DNA of 13,474 bases from NCBI GenBank assembly GCA_020048595.1, contig JAIFMH010000213.1:1-13474 (forward strand). The letters are read 5' to 3'. Below, piece after piece: positions 6,060 through 12,517 of the stretch (position 1 is its first letter; each line of letters opens with the position of its first letter). This DNA comes from Bacteroidota bacterium (GTDB taxonomy: Bacteria > Bacteroidota > Bacteroidia > Bacteroidales > UBA4417). The position numbers and the translations under genes were made by a program. The notes under the pieces were generated by a model. That model was not told the origin of the DNA, did no database searches, and saw only the letters and a program-made list of their open reading frames with translations.

Positions 6060-7703
6060 TAACTCACGAGCAGTAACTTTAGCCGACTCAGTTATTGTTT
6101 CATCACTAAGCATACGGGCAATTTCATTTACCCGATCTTCGCTTGAAAGTACTTTTAAACTCGAAACTGTTGATGTTTCTCCATCCAGTTTGTATGCCAG
6201 TAAGTGACTATCAGCCTTACCTGCAATTTGAGGAAGATGGGTAATGGCAATAACCTGCATATACTTTGCCATGTTTCGCATAATACTACCAACTTTTCCA
6301 GCAATATCCCCTGAAACGCCACTATCAATTTCATCAAATAATACGGTTGGAAGCAGACTACGGTTGAGTACCAGCGATTTTAATGCAAGCATAAGCCGGG
6401 ATAATTCTCCGCCCGATGCAACTTTTTGAATTTCACGGATTTCACTGCCTTTATTGGCCGAAAATAGAAACGTAATTTTATCTGTTCCTGTTACTGAAAA
6501 ATATGACAGTTTTTCTTGTTTAATTTTGAATATAGCTGAAGGCATTCCAAGATTTTCAAGCACATTACTCATTTCAGCCTCAATTGTTGGTATAACTTCT
6601 ATTCTTTGCTCTGAAAGAACAGTAGAAATTGCTAAAAGTTCACTTTCTTTTTTGGCGAGTATTTCATTTAACTCAACAATACGTGTTTCCAACGATCCAA
6701 TCGCAAAAAGCTTATCTGATAATTCATTCATAATTACAATCAGCTCGGCAACAGATTGCACCCTGTGTTTTTGCTCCAGGTGATAAATCATATCCAAACG
6801 CAGACTGAGTTTTTCAATCCTTTCGGCATCAAAATGAACCTGGTCAGAGAATACACGGAGTTCATTTGCAATATCTTTGATTTCAATCAGACTTCCGTTA
6901 ATCCTTTCGGCAAGTGGCAGCAAATGATGACTAAACCGCGTAGCCTGGTCAATAAGTTGCTTTATTTCCGAAAGTTGGTCGCTAATATTTAATTCATTAT
7001 CAGCAAGTATTCCGATAGCCGAAAAGGTACGGGTTTTAATTTCTTCTGCATGTGTCAGTATTTCAAGCTCTTCTTCAGCTTCCTTTTGTTCGTTGGCTGT
7101 CAAACTTGCTTTTTCTAATTCTTCAAACTGGAAATTCAGGAATTCCTTCTCATTTACACTCTGTTGTTCATTGCGGATACATTCCTCCAACTCAGCCTTC
7201 AACGAATTATATTCAGTAAAAAGCTTTTTGTATAGAACCTGTGTTTGAGGTTGTCCGGCATATGAATCAACCATTCCCAGCTGAAATGCTGCATCATTTA
7301 ACTCAAGGGTTTGATGTTGCGAATGAATATCCACCAGCCTTTCGCCAATCTCCTTAAGTATATTCAGATTTACGGGTGTATCATTAATAAAAGCACGTGA
7401 TTTTCCTTGCGGATTAATTTCGCGCCTGAATACTGAAGTAGGTTCATAATCAAGGTCGTTTGCCTCAAAAATGGGATTAAGATTATATCCTTCAATTAAG
7501 AAGCTTCCTTCAACAATGCATTTCTGATTTTTATCCCTTAAAACGGAAGTATCGGCCCGTTGCCCGAGAATAAGGGAAAGTGCACCAACCAGAATTGATT
7601 TCCCTGCGCCGGTTTCGCCTGTAATACAAGTAAAACCCTTGTGCACGGTTATTTCGAGCTTGGGGATAAGTATAAAATTTTCGACTGACAGATGCAGTAG
7701 CAT
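6042..7703 (-). CDS. recN: DNA repair protein RecN (SMC-like ATPase)
   Basis: At 553 residues this is a complete RecN. The N-terminal ATPase half has the Walker A motif GETGAGKS (29-36). The middle (about 150-360) is Glu/Lys/Leu-rich and coiled-coil-like, as expected for the short RecN hinge arms. The C-terminal ATPase half has the ABC signature SGGELSR (430-436), Walker B with TVLFDEID (453-460) and the H-loop ITH (487-489). RecN is a cytoplasmic cohesin-like protein that holds DNA together during RecA-dependent double-strand break repair. The gene is 54 nt downstream of the DUF4835 gene, and that gap contains a TAnnTTTG box, so it may be transcribed both from the operon and separately. No LexA-type operator is evident. 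The stop codon overlaps a small AT hairpin and a -7-like box that may serve fabI. Confidence 0.97.
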   Translation of the reverse strand: MLLHLSVENFILIPKLEITVHKGFTCITGETGAGKSILVGALSLILGQRADTSVLRDKNQKCIVEGSFLIEGYNLNPIFEANDLDYEPTSVFRREINPQGKSRAFINDTPVNLNILKEIGERLVDIHSQHQTLELNDAAFQLGMVDSYAGQPQTQVLYKKLFTEYNSLKAELEECIRNEQQSVNEKEFLNFQFEELEKASLTANEQKEAEEELEILTHAEEIKTRTFSAIGILADNELNISDQLSEIKQLIDQATRFSHHLLPLAERINGSLIEIKDIANELRVFSDQVHFDAERIEKLSLRLDMIYHLEQKHRVQSVAELIVIMNELSDKLFAIGSLETRIVELNEILAKKESELLAISTVLSEQRIEVIPTIEAEMSNVLENLGMPSAIFKIKQEKLSYFSVTGTDKITFLFSANKGSEIREIQKVASGGELSRLMLALKSLVLNRSLLPTVLFDEIDSGVSGDIAGKVGSIMRNMAKYMQVIAITHLPQIAGKADSHLLAYKLDGETSTVSSLKVLSSEDRVNEIARMLSDETITESAKVTARELLNYKN

Positions 7704-7728
7704 GTCTTGATAATTAGCTTTAGTAAAG

Positions 7729-7736
7729 CAAATGTA
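7729..7736 (-). promoter_or_regulatory. Bacteroidota -7 box candidate upstream of recN
   Basis: The minus strand reads TACATTTG, a full match to TAnnTTTG, inside the 54-nt gap after the DUF4835 gene and 25 nt before the recN start. A -33 TTTG is not apparent. It suggests that recN can be transcribed apart from the rest of the operon. Confidence 0.4.
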
Positions 7737-7757
7737 AGAAATTGCGTTGAATGAGGC

Positions 7758-8660
7758 TTACTTAGTTTGTGTCATAATCTGCTGATACCTGGATGAATTT
7801 GCCGGATCAACTTCTTTCATAATATTCACGATCCTGGTTTTATCCATAGGGGCAGCCTGTGAATATATATTTATAAGTTCGTCTCTTTTTGCATCAAGAA
7901 ATAATTGCGTAATATAAAGACCTGTTTTTTCACGATTCACTTTTTGCAAATTTTCGAGACAATCGTTTACACCACTTCGTCCAAGGTCCATGTTTTCCGA
8001 CATAAGATCAAGACCCATACGATGGTAGGAATAAAATCCATCGCGAAACCCAGAATACGTATTATTCATCAGGTTTTCAACAAGCCAGTAACGGTTCTTA
8101 AGACTTTCAAATGCTTTCCACCCACGTTCAGGCGAATTTTGAGCTGCATTAACAACTGCTCTTGCTTTTTCGTAATATAATGTCCCTCCGGAATTAGCAA
8201 ATGAATCGGCATCCAGTCCAAGCATTACATATAAATAATATGCAACCATCGAGGTCAGGTTTGATGTATAAACATCATCGTTATACTCAAGTGGTTCAAA
8301 CTCTACATACTTGAAATCGAAATCTTTATCTACCAGATTTAATAGATTGGTGTTATAGGATGTTTTGTAAACCGGACGCTGCAATACTACATTTACTTTA
8401 GCTTTAAACTGATCACTCGAAACACGCTCCGTAATTGTGATCATAATAGAACATTCAATACGCTCTTCAGTTTTAAAAACAAAATTTGTCCATTTCCTGT
8501 TGTTTACAAACTCATAGAGTTCTGTTTGCAGGGTTTGGAAGACCTTTTTCTCAGTTCCTTCAACCTGAGGTGAATTAACAGTAACCTGGCACATGAATTC
8601 CTGAGCTTTGACAAAAGCAGGAGAACAGATAATCAGAAGAATAATCAGTTTGCGAACCAT
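7758..8660 (-). CDS. DUF4835 family secreted protein
   Basis: This 300-residue protein starts with a Sec signal peptide: basic VRK, a hydrophobic core LIILLIIC and a likely cleavage after VKA at residue 19, before Q20. The mature part matches the Bacteroidota-specific DUF4835 family as I recall it, with QVTVNSPQV and a QTLQ.ELYEFVN.RKWT segment near the N-terminus, a VAYYLYVMLG stretch around 140 and conserved late segments such as RSGVNDCLENL. The expected location is the periplasm. Some annotation pipelines name this family PorD and link it to type IX secretion; I cannot confirm that from this sequence. It sits between coaBC (23 nt upstream) and recN, an order I recall from other Bacteroidota. 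The family call rests on recalled similarity and gene order, and the molecular function is unknown. Confidence 0.82.
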   Translation of the reverse strand: MVRKLIILLIICSPAFVKAQEFMCQVTVNSPQVEGTEKKVFQTLQTELYEFVNNRKWTNFVFKTEERIECSIMITITERVSSDQFKAKVNVVLQRPVYKTSYNTNLLNLVDKDFDFKYVEFEPLEYNDDVYTSNLTSMVAYYLYVMLGLDADSFANSGGTLYYEKARAVVNAAQNSPERGWKAFESLKNRYWLVENLMNNTYSGFRDGFYSYHRMGLDLMSENMDLGRSGVNDCLENLQKVNREKTGLYITQLFLDAKRDELINIYSQAAPMDKTRIVNIMKEVDPANSSRYQQIMTQTK

Positions 8661-8683
8661 GTGGGATTTAACTAAGACTGAAT

Positions 8684-9883
8684 TTAAACGATTTCTTTCT
8701 GAATAAAATCAAATAAATCGGCAGCAACTTCGGTTTTGGTTTTCAATTCGAAATTGTTGATTTTTTGATCTTTACCGATAATGGAAATTTTATTGGTTAC
8801 GAAACCAAATCCGGAACCTTCATCTTTCAGTGAGTTAAGAACGATGAAATCAAGGTTTTTCGTATGCAGCTTTGCAATTGCATTATTGATTTCGTTATTT
8901 GTTTCCAATGCAAAACCAATTAAAAGCTGTTTGTTATTCTTGGTTTTTCCCAATTCTGAAAGAATATCCTTGGTTTTCACGAGGTTAATATGAAAACTAT
9001 CTTCTTTTTTCTTGATTTTCTCAGCCTCCGGATTTTGAGGAGTGTAATCAGCAACTGCAGCAGCCATAATGCATACATCTGCTTTTGCAAATAACTCAGT
9101 ACAACTGGCATACATTTCAGCTGCTGAGTTAACTTTAACGATTTTAATGGATGGATGTGACGGGTATTCGTTTACAGGTCCGGAAACAAATGTAACGTAG
9201 GCACCACGGGATGCAGCTTCAAGAGCCAGCGCATTACCCATCCGGCCTGAAGAATAATTGCTTATATACCTAACAGGATCAATAGGTTCAATGGTAGGTC
9301 CACTTGAAATCAGTATGTATTTTCCTGATAATGACAACTGTTTTGAGAAGTAGTTTTGTAGAATCTCTACTATCTTTTGTGGTTCCTCCAGTCGTCCCAT
9401 TCCAGTAAGACCGCTTGCTAGTTCGCCGGCATGCGGAGCAATCAGAATATTTCCATGCGATTGTAAAGCTGAAATATTCAGTTGCGTTGTTTTATGGTGG
9501 TACATATCCACATCCATGGAGGGGGCATAAAATACCGGACAACGAGCGGCGAGATACGTGGCCAGCAATAGATTATCAGTAATACCAGTCGCCATTTTAG
9601 CCATAGTATTAGCTGTGAGCGGTGCGATTACGAATGCATCTGCCCAACTCCCTAATTCGATATGACTGTGCCAGGAGCCATCAGCAGGACTGAAAGGCTC
9701 AATTGAGACTGGATTTTGCGAAAGTGCTGATAGTGTTAATGGAGTCACAAAATTGCACGCTTCTGCAGTCATAACTACCTTAACCTCAGCACCTTCCTTT
9801 ATGAGAAGCCGTATGAGGAAGGGGATTTTGTAGGCAGCTATGCCTGCAGTAATTCCAATCAGTATTTTTTTACCTTTTAACAT
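8684..9883 (-). CDS. coaBC: Bifunctional phosphopantothenoylcysteine decarboxylase / phosphopantothenate-cysteine ligase
   Basis: This 399-residue fusion catalyses two successive coenzyme A steps: CoaB joins cysteine to 4'-phosphopantothenate and CoaC decarboxylates the product using FMN. The CoaC half (about 1-180) shows GITAGIAAYK (10-19), the catalytic His in WHSHIEL (H74), APLTANT (87-93, family PASANT) and PSMDVDM (121-127, family PxMNxxM). The CoaB half (about 187-399) has SSGPTIEPIDPVRYISNYSSG (193-213), AAAVADY (274-280), the KIKKK motif (289-293) and GFALET. Two expected CoaC residues differ: Asn of PxMNxxM is D124, and the active-site Cys of the E. coli ACGD loop aligns with Ser in LASGLTG (S157). 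I recall similar variants in other Bacteroidota. The gene is 18 nt after rpoZ and 23 nt before the DUF4835 gene, consistent with one operon. Confidence 0.95.
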   Translation of the reverse strand: MLKGKKILIGITAGIAAYKIPFLIRLLIKEGAEVKVVMTAEACNFVTPLTLSALSQNPVSIEPFSPADGSWHSHIELGSWADAFVIAPLTANTMAKMATGITDNLLLATYLAARCPVFYAPSMDVDMYHHKTTQLNISALQSHGNILIAPHAGELASGLTGMGRLEEPQKIVEILQNYFSKQLSLSGKYILISSGPTIEPIDPVRYISNYSSGRMGNALALEAASRGAYVTFVSGPVNEYPSHPSIKIVKVNSAAEMYASCTELFAKADVCIMAAAVADYTPQNPEAEKIKKKEDSFHINLVKTKDILSELGKTKNNKQLLIGFALETNNEINNAIAKLHTKNLDFIVLNSLKDEGSGFGFVTNKISIIGKDQKINNFELKTKTEVAADLFDFIQKEIV

Positions 9884-9901
9884 CCTGCTACGGTAATGAT
9901 A

Positions 9902-10237
9902 TTACCAGGTATTTTCTTTTTCTTTCATTGGATTGCGCGAAAAAATCTGATCTTTCAGAAATTCGTTGGTAGCAATCAAAGTTGGTTTGGGTAAATTTTC
10001 GTAATATTTCGCAAGTTCAATTTGCTCACGGTTTTCAAAAACTTCTTCAAGGTTATCGCTTGGAGTTGCAAATTCTTCAATCTTCGAATTAAGTTCTTCC
10101 TTAATCTCCTGTGAAATCTGGTTTGCGCGTTTTGCAATAATGGCTACCGATTCGTAAATGTTTTCAGTCGGATCATTCAGTTCCGACATATTACGGGTAA
10201 TAGTGGTAGTTTCAATTTTCAACTTTTTGATATCCAT
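9902..10237 (-). CDS. rpoZ: RNA polymerase omega-like subunit (Rpb6/RpoZ family, Bacteroidota type)
   Basis: The 111-residue product carries the omega/Rpb6 signature around 22-41: a NIYES segment followed by VAIIAKRANQI, comparable to the F/Y-x-x-V-x-x-A-x-R-A-x-Q-I pattern of omega. The remaining sequence is charged and helical, with no membrane segment. Omega binds the beta-prime subunit and helps assemble and stabilise RNA polymerase. The protein is longer than the E. coli subunit at its C-terminus, as usual in this phylum, where the family is often annotated only as a putative omega or DUF protein. It starts 23 nt after the bamD reading frame and ends 18 nt before coaBC; omega genes beside coaBC are seen in several bacterial phyla, which supports the call. 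Confidence 0.82.
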   Translation of the reverse strand: MDIKKLKIETTTITRNMSELNDPTENIYESVAIIAKRANQISQEIKEELNSKIEEFATPSDNLEEVFENREQIELAKYYENLPKPTLIATNEFLKDQIFSRNPMKEKENTW

Positions 10238-10260
10238 ATGTTTGGTTGTTTATTTCGTTT

Positions 10261-10725
10261 TTAATTATTTAACTCTTTGGAAATATTCTTTTTAATTGCC
10301 AAAGCTTTTTCGCTGTATTCGCCTACCGGGAAACCGGCAACAAGTTCATCGTAAGCATCCGAGGCTGCATTCAGGCGTTCTATTCGTTTATCGTAAACAC
10401 TATTAATTGCATATTCATATTTCGCTGACAGTATCGAATATAGTATTAACTCTTTCGATTTGGTATCGGGATAGTCCTTCAACACATTATTCAAAGATAC
10501 AACCGAAGCTTTGTAATCCGACATTCGAAAATACAGCATGGCAATATCAATATCTTTTTTTTCGAGTTTTGCGCGCAATTCGTCAATTAGTTTATTGCAT
10601 TCGGCTACCCGCTCGCTTTTAGGATATTGGTTTATAAACAGTTGTAATGATGATATGGCTTCTTTGGTTGATGATTGGTCGAGTGATGAACGGGGCGATT
10701 CAAGATAACTGCAGTAAGCGCTCAT
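10261..10725 (-). CDS. bamD: BamD C-terminal part: remaining TPR region
   Basis: From the ATG at 10725 this frame gives 154 residues, beginning MSAYCSYLESP and continuing with SLDQSST, LQLFINQYPKSE, an ELRAKLEKKD helix, DYKASVVSLNNVLKDYP and a final AYDELVAGFPVGEYSEKA helix. These are the expected later TPRs of a Bacteroidota BamD. An in-frame TTG at 10731 is another possible start. The part has no signal peptide, so unless it is joined to the first part by recoding it would stay in the cytoplasm and could not serve in the BAM complex. It ends 23 nt before rpoZ. Confidence is high that this is BamD sequence and low that it is translated as an independent functional protein. Confidence 0.65.
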   Translation of the reverse strand: MSAYCSYLESPRSSLDQSSTKEAISSLQLFINQYPKSERVAECNKLIDELRAKLEKKDIDIAMLYFRMSDYKASVVSLNNVLKDYPDTKSKELILYSILSAKYEYAINSVYDKRIERLNAASDAYDELVAGFPVGEYSEKALAIKKNISKELNN

Positions 10726-10982
10726 ATACAAGGCTTCTTCATGTAGTAACAGTTTGCAGTATAATAAGCGATTTTTTCAGCTTTATCAGTGCCTTTAAAA
10801 AATGCCTGAATCTGTTCGAATAGTTGCTGTGCTGCTGAATAGCTTCCTTTCTCATAATACTCAAGTGCTTTGGTATACTTAAGTTCATTATCGGAACTTT
10901 TCAAAAGTTTCTGGAAAGGGCTGCAAGACATTATCACTGTTGATAATATCAAAACTATAATAATAACCGGTTTTCTGATCAT
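10722..10982 (-). CDS. bamD: BamD N-terminal part: lipoprotein signal and first TPR (truncated)
   Basis: Starting at the ATG at 10982 the product has 86 residues. The start is chosen because the peptide then begins MIRKP, has a hydrophobic core (VIIIVLILSTV) and a lipobox ending at C20 (IMSC). The alternative ATG at 10997 would place a perfect -7 promoter box inside the coding sequence. Residues 33-82 form the first TPR (KALEYYEKGSYSAAQQLF, then the second helix with YYTANCYY). The frame then shifts into PCI and stops at a TGA (10722-10724). That TGA overlaps the ATG of the second frame as ATGA, an arrangement that can couple translation of the two parts. On its own this fragment would be a short outer-membrane lipoprotein. 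Confidence 0.7.
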   Translation of the reverse strand: MIRKPVIIIVLILSTVIMSCSPFQKLLKSSDNELKYTKALEYYEKGSYSAAQQLFEQIQAFFKGTDKAEKIAYYTANCYYMKKPCI

Positions 10983-10986
10983 GCTG

Positions 10987-10994
10987 CAAAAGTA
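10987..10994 (-). promoter_or_regulatory. Bacteroidota -7 box candidate for the bamD operon
   Basis: The minus strand reads TACTTTTG followed by CAGC and then the ATG at 10982. The match is complete and argues for the start at 10982 over 10997. The transcript would have little or no leader. Confidence 0.5.
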
Positions 10995-11074
10995 CACATT
11001 TTAACCTGAATTATGAAACGAATATGCATATAGCTATTTGCACATATTTAGTTAATATTTATTAAAAAGATGAT

Positions 11075-12382
11075 TTAGAAGCTTGCTTTGTAGGTTTCCA
11101 GGCAGCGTTCACGAGCAAAAGCATGATCCAGAATAGGTTTAGAATATGAACTTGTTCCGTATTCAGGTATCCATTTTCTGATGTAAACACTTTGGGGATC
11201 GAATTTTTCAGCCTGGGTAGTAGGATTAAATATCCTGAAATAGGGTGCGGCGTCGCATCCCGTTCCTGCTGCCCATTGCCAGTTACCATTGTTTGATGCC
11301 AGCTCAAAATCAAGTAGTTTCTCAGCAAAATAAACTTCACCCCATTGCCAGCTGATAAGAAGATGCTTTACCAGAAAGCTTGCAGTAACCATTCTGACAC
11401 GGTTATGCATAAATCCTGTTGAATTTAATTCGCGCATTCCTGCATCCACCAATGGGTAACCAGTTTGACCTTTACACCACGACTCAAAGTTTTTTTCATT
11501 ATTTACCCACTGAATAAATTGGTATTTAGGTTTAAATGGCTGATGAACAACATGAGGGAAATGCCATAAAATCTGCATGAAAAACTCGCGCCAAATTAAC
11601 TCACCTAACCATGTGGCATTTATTTCAAGTGCCTGTGTAACTAATTGCCTGATGCTAATTGTTCCGAACCTCAAATGAACGCTCACTTTACTGGTTGTAT
11701 CCAATGCAGGAAAATCCCTTGTTTTATCATAAGTCACCAGAGGAGACTTATTGAGTTGGTACGGTTCAAAAACGCCTTTTATTTCAGTAAAACCAATTTC
11801 TAGTAAAGACATTGCTTTTTTACCCTCAACCGGTATCAAATTATATAGGTAATTTTCTGAATTCCAATGGTTAAGATAGTTGTGGTCCAGGTTTAATTTT
11901 TCGAGCCATTTATGACTAAAAGGAGTATAAACAGTATAAGGCTCACCTGATATTTTGGTTATCTCATCTTTCTCGAAAATGACCTGATCTTTGTATGTTT
12001 TAAATAAAACACCTTTTTCTGCAAGTTTTTTCTTTATTTGCAGGTCACGATCTAAAGAATAAGGTTCATAATCGTGATTTGCATAAACCCTGTTGACATC
12101 ATAGGTTGATAATAACTGATCGAATATTTCCTCAGGAGTTCCAAAGTAAACCTGTACTGATGTTTTATAAGGTATGAGTAATTGATTAAGACGTTGAATT
12201 GCCTGATAAATGAAACTAATTCGTTTATCATCAGGATTAAGATTCTGTATAATTCGCTTATCGAAAATAAAAACCGGCAAAACTTTAAAGCCGGAAGTGA
12301 GGGCTTTAAAAAGTGCTGTATTATCAATTAATCTCAGATCGCGCCTGAACCAAAAAACAGCAATAGATTGTGGAATATCCAT
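11075..12382 (-). CDS. phrB: Deoxyribodipyrimidine photolyase (class I CPD type)
   Basis: This 435-residue flavoprotein repairs UV-induced cyclobutane pyrimidine dimers using light. The N-terminal photolyase domain (about 6-135) starts IAVFWFRRDLRLIDN, the antenna-binding fold. The C-terminal FAD domain carries WREFF (264-268), WCKGQTGYPLVDAGMREL (302-319), STGFMHNRVRM (321-331) and NNGNWQWAAGTG (364-375). The electron-transfer Trp triad of E. coli photolyase (W306, W359, W382) aligns with W292, W345 and W368. N364 matches the flavin-contact Asn378. One change is Phe324 where E. coli has Trp in STGW. These features favour a repair enzyme over a signalling cryptochrome, though function is not proven by sequence. 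The antenna pigment cannot be read. The gene is single, divergent from the right-edge gene, with its own -7-like box about 18 nt before the start. Confidence 0.94.
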   Translation of the reverse strand: MDIPQSIAVFWFRRDLRLIDNTALFKALTSGFKVLPVFIFDKRIIQNLNPDDKRISFIYQAIQRLNQLLIPYKTSVQVYFGTPEEIFDQLLSTYDVNRVYANHDYEPYSLDRDLQIKKKLAEKGVLFKTYKDQVIFEKDEITKISGEPYTVYTPFSHKWLEKLNLDHNYLNHWNSENYLYNLIPVEGKKAMSLLEIGFTEIKGVFEPYQLNKSPLVTYDKTRDFPALDTTSKVSVHLRFGTISIRQLVTQALEINATWLGELIWREFFMQILWHFPHVVHQPFKPKYQFIQWVNNEKNFESWCKGQTGYPLVDAGMRELNSTGFMHNRVRMVTASFLVKHLLISWQWGEVYFAEKLLDFELASNNGNWQWAAGTGCDAAPYFRIFNPTTQAEKFDPQSVYIRKWIPEYGTSSYSKPILDHAFARERCLETYKASF

Positions 12383-12399
12383 AGTATTTAAACAGGATG

Positions 12400-12407
12400 C
12401 AAATTTA
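12400..12407 (-). promoter_or_regulatory. Bacteroidota -7 box candidate for the photolyase gene
   Basis: The minus strand reads TAAATTTG, ending 17 nt before the photolyase start codon, in a divergent promoter region. No clear -33 element is seen. Confidence 0.4.
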
Positions 12408-12471
12408 ATGTATTTTTATAGGTTTCCGGTAAATTAATACAATAAACAACACTCCTTCTTAGAAAGTTTAG

Positions 12472-12479
12472 TAGTTTTG
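12472..12479 (+). promoter_or_regulatory. Bacteroidota -7 box candidate for the alpha-oxoamine synthase gene
   Basis: TAGTTTTG matches TAnnTTTG and is followed by CAGCA, the same initiator-like context as the bamD box. The expected leader is about 30-35 nt and very A-rich. The -33 region has no TTTG. Confidence 0.45.
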
Positions 12480-12517
12480 CAGCACGAAAAAAAAATATTA
12501 ATTTAAATACTGGAATT

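Larger units (their letters stand above)
10261..10982 (-). pseudogene. bamD: Outer membrane assembly lipoprotein BamD, disrupted by internal deletion and frameshift
   Basis: Two adjacent reading frames together encode a BamD-like lipoprotein, the TPR component of the BAM complex that inserts beta-barrel proteins into the outer membrane. The first frame gives the lipoprotein signal and first TPR up to CYYMK. The second resumes at EEALYMSAYC and continues to the normal C-terminus. Compared with remembered Bacteroidota BamD proteins, about 23 residues (the segment starting DY and running to a YP.S.Y stretch) are missing between them, and the frame changes. The junction reads ATGAAGAAGCC, which could arise by deletion between two GAAG copies. 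bamD is normally essential in Gram-negative bacteria, so either the two parts work together, another copy exists, or the deletion is an assembly error. The downstream operon genes look intact. Confidence 0.75.

Noticed and set aside
11022..11031. Perfect palindrome ATATGCATAT between bamD and the photolyase gene
   Set aside because: It is a short AT-rich palindrome upstream of the bamD -7 box with no second copy seen; not enough to call an operator.
11062..11340. Second minus-strand frame at the 3' end of the photolyase gene
   Set aside because: It lies within the photolyase coding region in another phase, and the photolyase motifs there are intact.
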